Source: Bordetella parapertussis
GTDB taxonomy: Bacteria; Bacteroidota; Bacteroidia; Chitinophagales; Chitinophagaceae
Assembly (NCBI GenBank): GCA_943331005.2
Contig: CALQJX020000014.1
Span: 42,840 to 106,839 of the forward strand
Length of the DNA stretch: 64,000 nt
Reading direction: 5' to 3'
Part shown: positions 7,922 to 15,270 of the stretch, piece by piece
How positions within the stretch are numbered: the stretch's first letter is position 1
Layout: each line of letters begins with the position of its first letter
Translations under genes and position numbers: made by a program
The notes under the pieces: generated by a model
What the model was told of the DNA's origin: nothing
The model's database searches: none
What the model saw: the letters and a program-made list of their open reading frames with translations, nothing else

Positions 7922-8937
7922 GCTATTTTATAAAAATTTCCAACTATCGGGGCGTTGTTTGTGGCGCCAATAGTATGCCTCCATCAGGTTTCGGGCAGTG
8001 TGTTGCCTGTACTTTTTTTGGCAAGTAACAAAGATATATTGAAAACATGAAGAAATTACCCGGCTGCAGAAAACTTGGCGCAGGGGTAATGCCTGCTGTT
8101 GCCTGTGCCGGAACCGATACCTGTGTGCACCAAACATATACGCAAAAGAGTGATGGTGTTGTAAAAATTGCTCATTGCGCAATTATTTTTTTGAAAAACA
8201 CAAAACCGCTGCTGTGGCTGCTTCCGGCCAAAAAAAGTTACCAAAAATTGCTCAAAAATTACTCGCGCGAAAAATGCAATAGGAGCAATGCGGGCTTTTA
8301 TGTGGTGTGCCGGTGCGTGGGTGTAGGGTGTGTGTGTGGCCATAGCAGTAACAGGTTGAAGCCCATATGCCACAAATGCCATGCCAATGCCCCTGCTCTT
8401 TGCCGCTCTGGCAGAGAAAGATATGCACAATTTTTGGGTGAGGGGAATATTGGGATAATTGAACTATGTTTTGTAAAACAGGAGATTTGGCACGGCTGAG
8501 ACTTAGAAAAGCCTGACATGTAAAAATAAGGGGTTTACCTACCAATGAAACTGCTTATTTGTACAAAATTGTAAAAATAAGCACATTTCAAGTTGTCTAT
8601 TATTTCATTATTGTAATAAATAAGGAAAATTGACTCTAAATTTTTGCGATTTTTCGTTTAGTTTTTCGTTCTGCTATTAGTGAAACCCGAGATTTGGTGT
8701 TGCTGAGTGCTTGTAGTATTGTTGCAAAAGCAGGGAATTTATTGAAAAGAAAGTCTATTGATTGTTTTGCGCTCATTTGCTGTGATTGCGTATCAAAGCA
8801 CAAAATCAGTGTAACATTGTTGGGTAATATATATAGTCGGTCTTACAGACAAATAATATCCGGAATAGATGTGTTGGCATGGTTTTTGCTATATATTAAA
8901 AATTACTATCACAATAACCAGACGGGGAATGAGTATA
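7922..8937. other. Long non-coding region with several short repeats
   Basis: About 0.9 kb without a convincing gene apart from the gene remnant at its left edge. It holds an AATTGCTCA-rich segment (8160-8290) containing a 46-bp sequence related to one at 48968-49013. The 12-mer TGTAAAAATAAG occurs twice (8519-8530 and 8570-8581), the second inside a CTTATTT...AAATAAG hairpin (8554-8581). GAGATTTGG-n4-GCTGAG occurs twice (8482-8500 and 8689-8707). No strong TAnnTTTG element was placed before the gene at 8938. Confidence 0.5.
7928..8182 (-). pseudogene. Probable 3' remnant of a lost upstream operon gene
   Basis: The minus-strand frame ending at 7928, only 6 bp before the glycosyltransferase start, reads a plausible protein tail (ARNLMEAYYWRHKQRPDSWK followed by FL and stop) with codon use like its neighbours. 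Further upstream (beyond about 8035) the frame turns into unconvincing His/Arg-rich sequence with no start context. The simplest reading is that the 3' end of a gene survives and its body was lost to a deletion or insertion. No family could be recognised. It could also be chance. Confidence 0.3.
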
Positions 8938-9885
8938 ATGAAACAATTGCTACTGCTGACAAGTTTTTTGCTACTACAGGCAGGTAGCAAAGCGCAAATT
9001 AATGATTGGGGTGCCAGAGATTCGGTGAAGATCACCTTTACCCAGCCTAAAGACTATATAGGTGACCAGGCAACGGTTCCACTTTGGCAAATTGGCAGGA
9101 CCCATAAATCTTATTTTACTACTGATACGAATGGCGTAGTGGCAATTATGACTGATACTGCCGCTCCCTACCCAACAAGTGCTGCTAATTATTTTGTTAT
9201 AAAGGCTGCACAATACGACCATACACTAATAAAATTCTGGCACAGGTACCAAAGCGATTCCGGAAAAGATGGCGGAACAGTAGACTATTCTTTAGACAAA
9301 GGGCTGACGTGGAATAGTGTGTTTGACTCCTGCAATTTTGATACTGCTGTTCTTGGATATGGCGGCATTTTTACAGAGGGCTTTTTCGGCAGTACTGATA
9401 CCCTGCCAGATGGTACCCCTGCCTTCAGCGGCAATTCAGGTGGCACAAGGATATCGAAGGTGCAGTTTAAAAACAGAGAAAAAGTAAAGAGTACAACTCA
9501 GTTGTCTTGCGACTGGGAGGGGGTAGATACTTTTTATCTGCGGTTCAGATTCATTAGCGACACTATTCCGGATACGCTTGCAGGATGGATGATAGATTCT
9601 ATTCTTGTAAAACATTTCTGGACTAGCGGAGAGACGAAGAATGCCCTGTCTGTAACAGATGCAGTAGTTGCTTCGCCCAACCCATCGCCAACAGGGGTGT
9701 TTTATCTGAGACGCGATGTGCAGATAAGTGGTGGCGAAATAGAGATCACAGACATGAGCGGCAGAAGGGTTCTTGTGTGCCCGTATAAAGAAAGGGTAGA
9801 TCTCGCCAATATGCCGAGGGGCTTATATTTCTACAGGGTTTTTACCAATAGCCGGGTTTATACAGGTAAGCTGGTGTATGAGTAG
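8938..9885 (+). CDS. Secreted protein with T9SS type A sorting domain
   Basis: From ATG 8938 (MKQLLLLTSF..., with GGGGAATGAG just upstream) the protein has 315 residues with a signal peptide cleaved near G-S-K-A-Q. The central part is predicted beta-rich and contains FWHRYQSDSGKDGGTVDYS and later GWMIDSILV. It resembles the jelly-roll, MAM/'choice-of-anchor' type modules found in secreted Bacteroidota proteins. The last 75 or so residues (ASPNPSPTGVFYL ... ITDMSGRRV ... MPRGLYFYRV ... YTGKLVYE) are a typical T9SS type A sorting domain, so the protein should be secreted to the cell surface. No enzymatic motif was seen. An alternative start 9 bp upstream at 8929 is possible. Confidence 0.75.
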   Translation: MKQLLLLTSFLLLQAGSKAQINDWGARDSVKITFTQPKDYIGDQATVPLWQIGRTHKSYFTTDTNGVVAIMTDTAAPYPTSAANYFVIKAAQYDHTLIKFWHRYQSDSGKDGGTVDYSLDKGLTWNSVFDSCNFDTAVLGYGGIFTEGFFGSTDTLPDGTPAFSGNSGGTRISKVQFKNREKVKSTTQLSCDWEGVDTFYLRFRFISDTIPDTLAGWMIDSILVKHFWTSGETKNALSVTDAVVASPNPSPTGVFYLRRDVQISGGEIEITDMSGRRVLVCPYKERVDLANMPRGLYFYRVFTNSRVYTGKLVYE

Positions 9886-9985
9886 CAATTGGTGACTTTT
9901 ACAAACTATTGCAACCGGCATGCGTGTGACGCATTTGTCCCTTTATTTGTCGTTTCTGTACCATGGCTACACTGCAGTAATGCGG

Positions 9986-9993
9986 TATATTTG
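9986..9993 (+). promoter_or_regulatory. -7 promoter element for the VOC gene
   Basis: TATATTTG matches TAnnTTTG, 20 bp upstream of the ATG at 10014. Confidence 0.55.
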
Positions 9994-10013
9994 GGTGACA
10001 AAAAACAAAGCTA

Positions 10014-10454
10014 ATGGCACTTATCAATCCTCATATCAACTTTAACGGCAATGCCGAGGTGGCGTTTTTGTTTTACAGATCAGTATTTGGCGGGGAGTTT
10101 GCAAAGATCATCCGGTTCAAAGACATGGCATCTCCTGAATTTCCGATGGATGAAAAAGAAGGAAACAAGATCATGCACATAGCCTTGCCTATAGGCGACC
10201 ATAATGTGCTGATGGCCAATGATGTGCCGGAGTTTATGGGTAGGGTAAACGAGCAGGAGCACAGAAGTAAGATAACCATAAGTGCCGCAAGTAAGGAAGA
10301 AGCTGATACTTTGTTTGACGGCCTATCGGTAGGTGGTGCAATAGAAATGCCAATTGAAGACAGCCCGTGGGGTACTTATTTTGGTATGTTCAGAGACAAA
10401 TATGGCATAGAATGGATGGTAGACTATGACCCGAACAATAAAGGAAAAGTATAG
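10014..10454 (+). CDS. VOC family protein, PhnB-like
   Basis: A 146-residue protein of the vicinal-oxygen-chelate fold, PhnB-like subgroup. It opens INPHINFNGNAEVAFLFYRS followed by VFGGE, the usual PhnB start, and has MHIALPIGDHNVLMANDVPE in the middle and WGTYFGMFRDKYGIEWM near the end, typical of the second beta-alpha-beta-beta-beta module. Members are small cytoplasmic dimers of mostly unknown substrate; a specific reaction cannot be assigned. It is a single gene with its own promoter element, followed by a GC-rich hairpin. Confidence 0.85.
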   Translation: MALINPHINFNGNAEVAFLFYRSVFGGEFAKIIRFKDMASPEFPMDEKEGNKIMHIALPIGDHNVLMANDVPEFMGRVNEQEHRSKITISAASKEEADTLFDGLSVGGAIEMPIEDSPWGTYFGMFRDKYGIEWMVDYDPNNKGKV

Positions 10455-10537
10455 ATAGCAACAAACCAGATGCTTCATAAAGCAAGTGGGTAAATTGCTG
10501 TGCCACTTTATAGTCAATAATGAGATTTGCAACCGTA

Positions 10538-10561
10538 GGGGCGTAGTGGAGACTACGCCCC
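10538..10561. terminator. GC-rich hairpin after the VOC gene, terminator-like
   Basis: Perfect 10-bp stem GGGGCGTAGT / ACTACGCCCC with loop GGAG. The following sequence is only moderately T-rich, so termination is possible but not certain. A partial copy of its core (GTAGTCGGAGACTA) recurs at 11089-11102. Confidence 0.5.
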
Positions 10562-10628
10562 TGCAGTTTATTTGAGAAATTTGGTTATTTAAAATATAGA
10601 ATGTATTTTTCGACAAATTATTAAAACC

Positions 10629-10931
10629 ATGAAAAACAAAACATCACTTCTTCTTGCACTCATCTGTGTACTTTCTATGACTTCCTGTCTTACAACCAAA
10701 ACCAATGTTGGTAATTACCGGGAATCGACCGGTCATAAATACACCTACTCAAAGTCGAAACAATATTGGCTTTTCTGGGGTATCATGCCAGTGGGAAGGA
10801 CACACACCTCAACGCCTACCAATGGTTCTTGCCAGGTAATTACCAGATTCAATATTGTGGATCTCATAATATCTGGTGTAACAGGTGGTATAGTTACTTC
10901 TGAAACCATAAAGGTGGAAGCTAAAAAGTAA
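10629..10931 (+). CDS. Small Bor-like lipoprotein
   Basis: A 100-residue lipoprotein. The signal peptide ends in a lipobox, SMTSC (Cys20). The mature part has KQYWLFWGIMPVGRTHTSTP followed by VITRFNIVDLIISGVTGGIVTSETIKVEAKK. That pattern, a short W-rich strand and then a Gly-rich hydrophobic stretch, resembles Bor/Iss-like outer-membrane lipoproteins and related small Bacteroidota lipoproteins. Function is unknown in this group. It stands alone, with a hairpin at 10964-11003 behind it. Confidence 0.6.
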   Translation: MKNKTSLLLALICVLSMTSCLTTKTNVGNYRESTGHKYTYSKSKQYWLFWGIMPVGRTHTSTPTNGSCQVITRFNIVDLIISGVTGGIVTSETIKVEAKK

Positions 10932-10963
10932 CTGACAGCAGCTTTTAACAGACATCATTTACA

Positions 10964-11003
10964 ATAGCAGTATGCCTTTGCATGAGCAGGGGTATACTGC
11001 TAT
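10964..11003. terminator. Hairpin after the Bor-like gene
   Basis: A 13-bp stem, ATAGCAGTATGCC paired with GGTATACTGCTAT with one G-T wobble, and a 14-base loop. There is no long T-run, so it is a weak terminator or another structured element. Confidence 0.45.
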
Positions 11004-11055
11004 GTATGGTATTTGTTTGGAAGCATCATCTTATTTATAACCACCCAGAAACTGT

Positions 11056-11079
11056 GTTACAAATCTGAAGATTTGTAAC
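11056..11079. repeat. Short perfect palindrome
   Basis: GTTACAAATC / GATTTGTAAC with loop TGAA, followed within 30 bp by GCGTAGTCGGAGACTA, a degenerate copy of the hairpin at 10538-10561. Probably a dispersed palindromic element rather than a gene-specific terminator. Confidence 0.5.
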
Positions 11080-11177
11080 AGATGAAGCGTAGTCGGAGAC
11101 TAGGCCTAGCTGAGTAGCTACAAGCGATAATATTTTATAGTGAGCTTTATACAAACTTGGAGTAAAATCATGAGACA

Positions 11178-11450
11178 ATGGAAGTAAAGGACTCTACACC
11201 CGTAAAAGATAGACACTCAATAGAATGGGGTAATGCCACTTGGACAGAAGACGAGGACGAAGACAATAAGGATTTTTCCATTCGAAACAGGTATGATAAA
11301 GAGGGAGGTGGGTACAATCACACAGGCTCTAAAGAAATACCTTGGTGGGACTTCAATTCAATGATTATCGAGAGTATAAAGCGTAATCATTTCTCGAAGG
11401 AAGAGCTGGCAAATATCTTGAAGGAAATATCAGAATACATTAAAAAATAG
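11178..11450 (+). CDS. Hypothetical 90-residue protein
   Basis: An open frame of 90 codons starting MEVKDSTPVK. The N-terminal half is acidic and polar (WTEDEDEDNKDF). The C-terminal half contains EIPWWDFNSM and then a predicted amphipathic helix (FSKEELANILKEISEYIKK). There is no signal peptide or membrane segment, so it is probably cytoplasmic. I do not recognise the family. It is followed 12 bp later by a second small acidic gene, so the two probably form one unit. Its A/T-rich codon use differs from the housekeeping genes nearby, which hints at an accessory origin. Confidence 0.55.
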   Translation: MEVKDSTPVKDRHSIEWGNATWTEDEDEDNKDFSIRNRYDKEGGGYNHTGSKEIPWWDFNSMIIESIKRNHFSKEELANILKEISEYIKK

Positions 11451-11462
11451 ATACAAATAGAT

Positions 11463-11642
11463 ATGAGATTACGATTTGAACCGAATGAGGAGCAACAAGG
11501 TTGCCCACATGAGAATCAATACTGCAGTTTTGCGGGGGAAGGTGGAACTATTTATACTTGTCCTGATTGCGACCTCGAATGGGAAGAAGATAACGGAGAT
11601 GAAGACTTCAATGAAGACGAGCTTAATGAAAATGATGACTAA
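11463..11642 (+). CDS. Small acidic zinc-ribbon-like protein, 59 residues
   Basis: ATG 11463 to TAA 11642. The protein has Cys14-Pro-His16, Cys21 and a later Cys33-Pro-Asp-Cys36 knuckle, spaced as in a small zinc ribbon. A very acidic tail follows (about 18 of the last 23 residues are Asp, Glu or Asn). It lies 12 bp behind the preceding hypothetical gene and in the same direction, consistent with a bicistronic unit. Small acidic zinc-ribbon proteins can be immunity proteins, antirepressors or assembly factors, but nothing in the sequence chooses among these. Confidence 0.55.
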   Translation: MRLRFEPNEEQQGCPHENQYCSFAGEGGTIYTCPDCDLEWEEDNGDEDFNEDELNENDD

Positions 11643-11860
11643 CCATAAGAGTTATCAATACCCTAGCGCAGCTATACCTAATATACTTTATATAGACTTC
11701 GTTAGGTTCTGTCTAATTTCTCATATTAACTGTGATTGCTTCGTTGCAGCTATGCAATGGGCTATGCTTTGCGCCTCGCAATGATACTTAAATTGTGGTG
11801 GACTTCTCTACAGAGATAACATTGTACCATGCAACACTTTCCGCATCCACCCAAAACAAA
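11643..11860. other. Non-coding gap with an imperfect palindrome
   Basis: No gene seen. Around 11738-11782 the sequence ATTGCTTCGTTGC ... GCGCCTCGCAATGAT forms imperfect inverted arms, like small dispersed palindromes found between Bacteroidota genes. Confidence 0.35.
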
Positions 11861-11886
11861 AAAGCCTCCGCTTTCGCGAAGGCTTT
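11861..11886 (-). terminator. Terminator of the tRNA-Lys transcript
   Basis: On the minus strand AAAGCCTTCGC, loop GAAA, GCGGAGGCTTT with one mismatch in the stem, followed by a run of T. It starts 12 bp beyond the tRNA 3' end. Confidence 0.75.
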
Positions 11887-11898
11887 CATTCTTAAAGG

Positions 11899-11971
11899 TG
11901 ATCCCGTTGGGACTCGAACCCAAGACCCATACATTAAAAGTGTATTGCTCTACCAACTGAGCTACGGAATC
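11899..11971 (-). tRNA. tRNA-Lys, anticodon TTT
   Basis: Minus-strand sequence folds as a standard cloverleaf: acceptor GATTCCG paired with CGGGATC, D-arm with AGCTCAGTTGGTAGAGC, anticodon stem ATACA/TGTAT with loop CTTTTAA giving anticodon TTT, and T-arm GGGTTCGAGTCCC. It has 73 bases including discriminator A. The CCA end is not encoded (CCT follows). It has its own promoter and terminator. Confidence 0.95.
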
Positions 11972-12017
11972 ATAAAATAAGAACTTGTTTTCCCTTGTTC
12001 CTTTCGGATTGGGAGTG

Positions 12018-12046
12018 CAAAGATAGTAAAATGAGTTTTCCTGCAA
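12018..12046 (-). promoter_or_regulatory. Promoter of tRNA-Lys
   Basis: On the minus strand, TTG at 12046-12044, an 18-base spacer and TATCTTTG at 12025-12018. This matches both the -33 (TTG) and -7 (TAnnTTTG) parts of the Bacteroidota housekeeping promoter. Confidence 0.75.
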
Positions 12047-12126
12047 AATATTTTTTCGATTTTTCTGCAATTAATTTTGAAACGCCTTAGTGGCAAGGGT
12101 TTTGAGGCATTGCAGAAAAATATTAT

Positions 12127-14556
12127 TTAGAAGTTGAAATGCAATTTCACGTTCAGCAGGCGCGATGTGAGCCTGTTGGGTACGGCATAGGTGTTGCTGG
12201 TACTCTGGTCCTGTATCCAGGTATAGGACAGGGTGTTCTGTATGCTCAGCAGATTAAATACCTCCAGGCTGGCCCATATACTCTTTACGTTGTTGAAGAA
12301 GCTGTGTGCATGTGCTTCTTTCTTTTCGCCATCGAGCAGCAGGGCAGAGAAACCAATGTCTACCCGCTTATAGTCTGGTATGCGCAGCACGCCCTGGTAC
12401 AGGTGTCCCTGTGGCGGGCCCACGGGCAGGCCGCTGGAATAGATCATGTTGATGTGTGCCTTGAAGTTCTTGTTGCGGGGCAGATAATCCTCGAAATACA
12501 TACCGAGCATAAAGCGCTGATCGGTGGGCATGGGGAAGTAGTTGTCGTAGCCGGCAATAGAGGGGCTGTCGGTTATCTTCTGCTCTGCCTTGAGTATGCC
12601 CAGGCTCACCCACGATGTGGCATTCTCTACCAGATCGCCATAGAGGCGCACCTCGCCGCCGTATACACGGCCTATGGCATCGTTCTTGCCGGTGTAGCGG
12701 ATACGCACATTGTCGTAGCGGTAGGGATCCATATCCCAGAGGTTCTTGTAGTAAGTCTCGCCGGTAACCTTGAAGGGGCGGTGCAACATGGTGAAGTTAT
12801 AGTCGGTACCGAGTACGAACTGGATAGACTTCTGCGCCAGCAGCTGCTTGTTGATGCCACCCGAAGGGTCGCGCATCTCGCGGTAGAAGGGTGGCTGCAC
12901 ATACTTGCCTGCAGAGAACTTGATGATGATATCGCGCTTTTGGGAGCGGGGCCTGTAGGCGGTCTGCAGGCGGGGGCTCAGCACAAATTCGTTGTTGAGG
13001 AAGCTGTGGTTGAAGCGCACACCCAGTGAGGCGGTGAACCTGCCTGAATCGAACTTTATATTGTCTTGCACAAAACCGCTGACACGCATGTAGCTGAAGT
13101 CGGCAGAGGAGTGGTAGAACTTAGCGATCCTGAGCGCATCGGGGTCGTATGGCTGCGAGAAGGCGGACGAGTCGCGGCGCTCCCATTCGTGCAGCTGATC
13201 TTTGATGCTGGTAACGGTGGTATTGGCGCCAAACTGCAGCTGGTGGTTGCGGGCCTCGTAGGCGCCACGCATACCCACATCGCCCACGCTCACATTGAGG
13301 TAGTTGCGGGCAAAGTTCTGTATACCGCCTGCACCGAGGTAGGTCTTTATCTGGCCGAAGTCGCGCTTGCCGAGATCGGTCTGCAGTTCGCCCAGCAGGT
13401 AGGCACCGGTAATGTCGTAGGTCTCGTACTCATTGGTCTGGAAGCCCGATGCGAGGAACTTGATGCGGAAGGGCGAACCGTCTTTGTGGTGGGCTGCCGA
13501 GATGCCGCCAAAACGAGAGTCGAACTGATCGAACTCGCCACCCTGATAATAGATATTGAGCAGGTATGCCTGATTGAGCACCCCGAAGCTGGATGATGAG
13601 GTCTCGGGGAAGAAGGTGAACCTGTTGCGGGCATAGTTGGCAATGCCTTCCAGATCCCAGCTTTTGCTGAGTTTGTAGTTGACCAGTGCCTGTATGTCTG
13701 TAAAAGAAGGATTGTAGATGCCCTTGGTGGGTTGCGAGCGCAGCACATACTGGTTGCTCTTCTGGCGGGCACCTATGAGGTAGGTGAGCCGCTGATCTTT
13801 GGTAGCACCTTCGAGGTGCATGCTGGCGCCCAGCAGACTGGTGGTAACAGAGCCTGCAAACTGCTTAGGGCGTTTGTAGGTCACATCCAGCACACTGCTC
13901 ATCTTATCGCCATAGCGCGACTGGAAGCCACCTACCGAGAAGTTGACATTGGAAACCAGATCGGAGTTCACAAAACTAAGTCCTTCCTGCTGGCCGGTGC
14001 GCACCAGAAAGGGGCGGTATATCTCGAAGTCGTTGACGTAAACCAGGTTCTCGTCGTAATTGCCGCCACGCACGCTATACTGAGAGGTAAGTTCGTTGTT
14101 GGAGCCTACGGCCAGTTTTATCATGCCTTCCACACCACCTATGATGCTGGGCATGTATACAGCCTTGCTCACATCGAGGTACACAGAGCCGGCCTCGGTG
14201 CGTTTGCGCTGATCTTTGATGGTGAACTGCCCCAGCTCTGTAGACTTATTCACGGCCAGCTGCACATCTATATTGCGGGAGCCACCTGTTTGCAGCAACA
14301 GCTGGCGGTGGGCAGCCACATAGCCGGTGGCATAGTAGACCACCTTTACGGTTTTGCCGGCAGGGATCTCCAGCCAGTAGTAGCCTTTTTTATCGGTATA
14401 GGTACCCATGCCGGTAGTTTCGTCGGCTACCAGCACCTGTTCTATAGGTTTGTCTCTGTCGTCGCGCACTATGCCGCCCACATGGGCCTGCTGCCCGTGA
14501 GCCACAGAAATGCACAGCAATAGCGCAAAGAACAGGAATATCTTTTTGTGAAGCAT
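12127..14556 (-). CDS. TonB-dependent receptor with carboxypeptidase-like N-terminal domain
   Basis: An 809-residue outer-membrane receptor. A signal peptide (cleavage at A-H-G-Q) is followed by a carboxypeptidase-regulatory-like beta-sandwich (about residues 25-110; VGGIVRDDRDKPIEQVLVAD ... GTYTDKKGYYWLEIPAGK). A plug domain comes next (QYSVRGGNYDENLVYVNDFE, GFQSRYGDKMSSVLDV), then a long barrel with many aromatic turns, ending ...KLHFNF. The ligand is unknown; no SusD partner is next to it. It lies 29 bp downstream of rpe on the same strand and may be read with it. The 3' end is about 155 bp from the tRNA-Lys gene. Confidence 0.9.
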   Translation of the reverse strand: MLHKKIFLFFALLLCISVAHGQQAHVGGIVRDDRDKPIEQVLVADETTGMGTYTDKKGYYWLEIPAGKTVKVVYYATGYVAAHRQLLLQTGGSRNIDVQLAVNKSTELGQFTIKDQRKRTEAGSVYLDVSKAVYMPSIIGGVEGMIKLAVGSNNELTSQYSVRGGNYDENLVYVNDFEIYRPFLVRTGQQEGLSFVNSDLVSNVNFSVGGFQSRYGDKMSSVLDVTYKRPKQFAGSVTTSLLGASMHLEGATKDQRLTYLIGARQKSNQYVLRSQPTKGIYNPSFTDIQALVNYKLSKSWDLEGIANYARNRFTFFPETSSSSFGVLNQAYLLNIYYQGGEFDQFDSRFGGISAAHHKDGSPFRIKFLASGFQTNEYETYDITGAYLLGELQTDLGKRDFGQIKTYLGAGGIQNFARNYLNVSVGDVGMRGAYEARNHQLQFGANTTVTSIKDQLHEWERRDSSAFSQPYDPDALRIAKFYHSSADFSYMRVSGFVQDNIKFDSGRFTASLGVRFNHSFLNNEFVLSPRLQTAYRPRSQKRDIIIKFSAGKYVQPPFYREMRDPSGGINKQLLAQKSIQFVLGTDYNFTMLHRPFKVTGETYYKNLWDMDPYRYDNVRIRYTGKNDAIGRVYGGEVRLYGDLVENATSWVSLGILKAEQKITDSPSIAGYDNYFPMPTDQRFMLGMYFEDYLPRNKNFKAHINMIYSSGLPVGPPQGHLYQGVLRIPDYKRVDIGFSALLLDGEKKEAHAHSFFNNVKSIWASLEVFNLLSIQNTLSYTWIQDQSTSNTYAVPNRLTSRLLNVKLHFNF

Positions 14557-14585
14557 GTCGGGATACTAACGGAATGAACGGAAAA

Positions 14586-15239
14586 TTATTTTCTCACCTG
14601 CTTCAACTTCCTGATCATATCAGTAGGATCGGCAGCTGCGAAGACCGTATTGCCGGCCACCAGCACATCTGCACCGGCATCCAGTATGTCGCCCGCATTT
14701 TCCAGGGTCACACCGCCATCTATTTCTATAAGGGTATTGCTGCCTGCCAGGGTAATGAGTTCCTTGGCCCTGCGGATCTTGTTGTAGGTAAGTGGCAGGA
14801 ATTTCTGTCCGCCAAAGCCCGGGTTGATGCTCATGACCAGCAGCAGATCTATCTCGTGCAGTATATCTGCCACCATATCTACCGGTGTGTGGGGATTTAT
14901 AGCCAGCCCCGCCTTCATGCCCAGTGCCCTTATAGAGGTGAGGGTGCGGTGCAGGTGGTAGCCAGTTTCGTAGTGAACGGTAAGGTAGTCGGCTCCTGCT
15001 TTTTTGAAATCTTCGAGATATCGTTCCGGCTGTTCCACCATCAGGTGCACATCAAAGGTCTTGGTAGCGGTTTTCTTCATCTGCGCTATTATGGGCATGC
15101 CATAGCTGATGTTGGGCACGAATTTGCCGTCCATTACATCCAGATGAAACCAGTCGGCCTCGCTCTTGTTGATCATTTCTATGTCGGCGCCCAGGTTCAG
15201 AAAATCGGCTGAGAGCATTGAAGGTGCTATTAGTGGCAT
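14586..15239 (-). CDS. rpe: Ribulose-phosphate 3-epimerase
   Basis: Interconverts ribulose 5-phosphate and xylulose 5-phosphate in the pentose phosphate pathway, in the cytoplasm. The 217-residue length is normal. Family signatures occur in order: APSMLSADF at the N-terminus, WFHLDVMDGKFVPNISYG (metal and catalytic Asp), DVHLMVEQPERY, MSINPGFGGQKF (phosphate-binding Gly-rich loop) and IEIDGGV (second catalytic Asp). The gene lies 31 bp behind the TPR lipoprotein gene and 29 bp before the TonB receptor, so a shared transcript is likely. Confidence 0.95.
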   Translation of the reverse strand: MPLIAPSMLSADFLNLGADIEMINKSEADWFHLDVMDGKFVPNISYGMPIIAQMKKTATKTFDVHLMVEQPERYLEDFKKAGADYLTVHYETGYHLHRTLTSIRALGMKAGLAINPHTPVDMVADILHEIDLLLVMSINPGFGGQKFLPLTYNKIRRAKELITLAGSNTLIEIDGGVTLENAGDILDAGADVLVAGNTVFAAADPTDMIRKLKQVRK

Positions 15240-15270
15240 TGCTGGTATTTTGATGTGTTATTGTTGCTGT

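Noticed and set aside
8047..8499. A 150-codon plus-strand frame and overlapping minus-strand frames in the 8-kb gap
   Set aside because: The translations are Cys/His-rich without any domain, have no promoter element, and change character across the repeat-related segment. Several frames overlap each other.
8482..8500. TTTGGCACGGCTG as a sigma-54 -24 element
   Set aside because: The -12 half (TTGC at the right distance) is missing, and the second copy at 8689 lacks the GGCAC part.
12139..13029. A 296-codon plus-strand frame, and similar long frames antisense to rpe, mfd and nrdJ
   Set aside because: Each is the mirror of a recognised gene on the other strand and contains no domain, signal peptide or promoter context.
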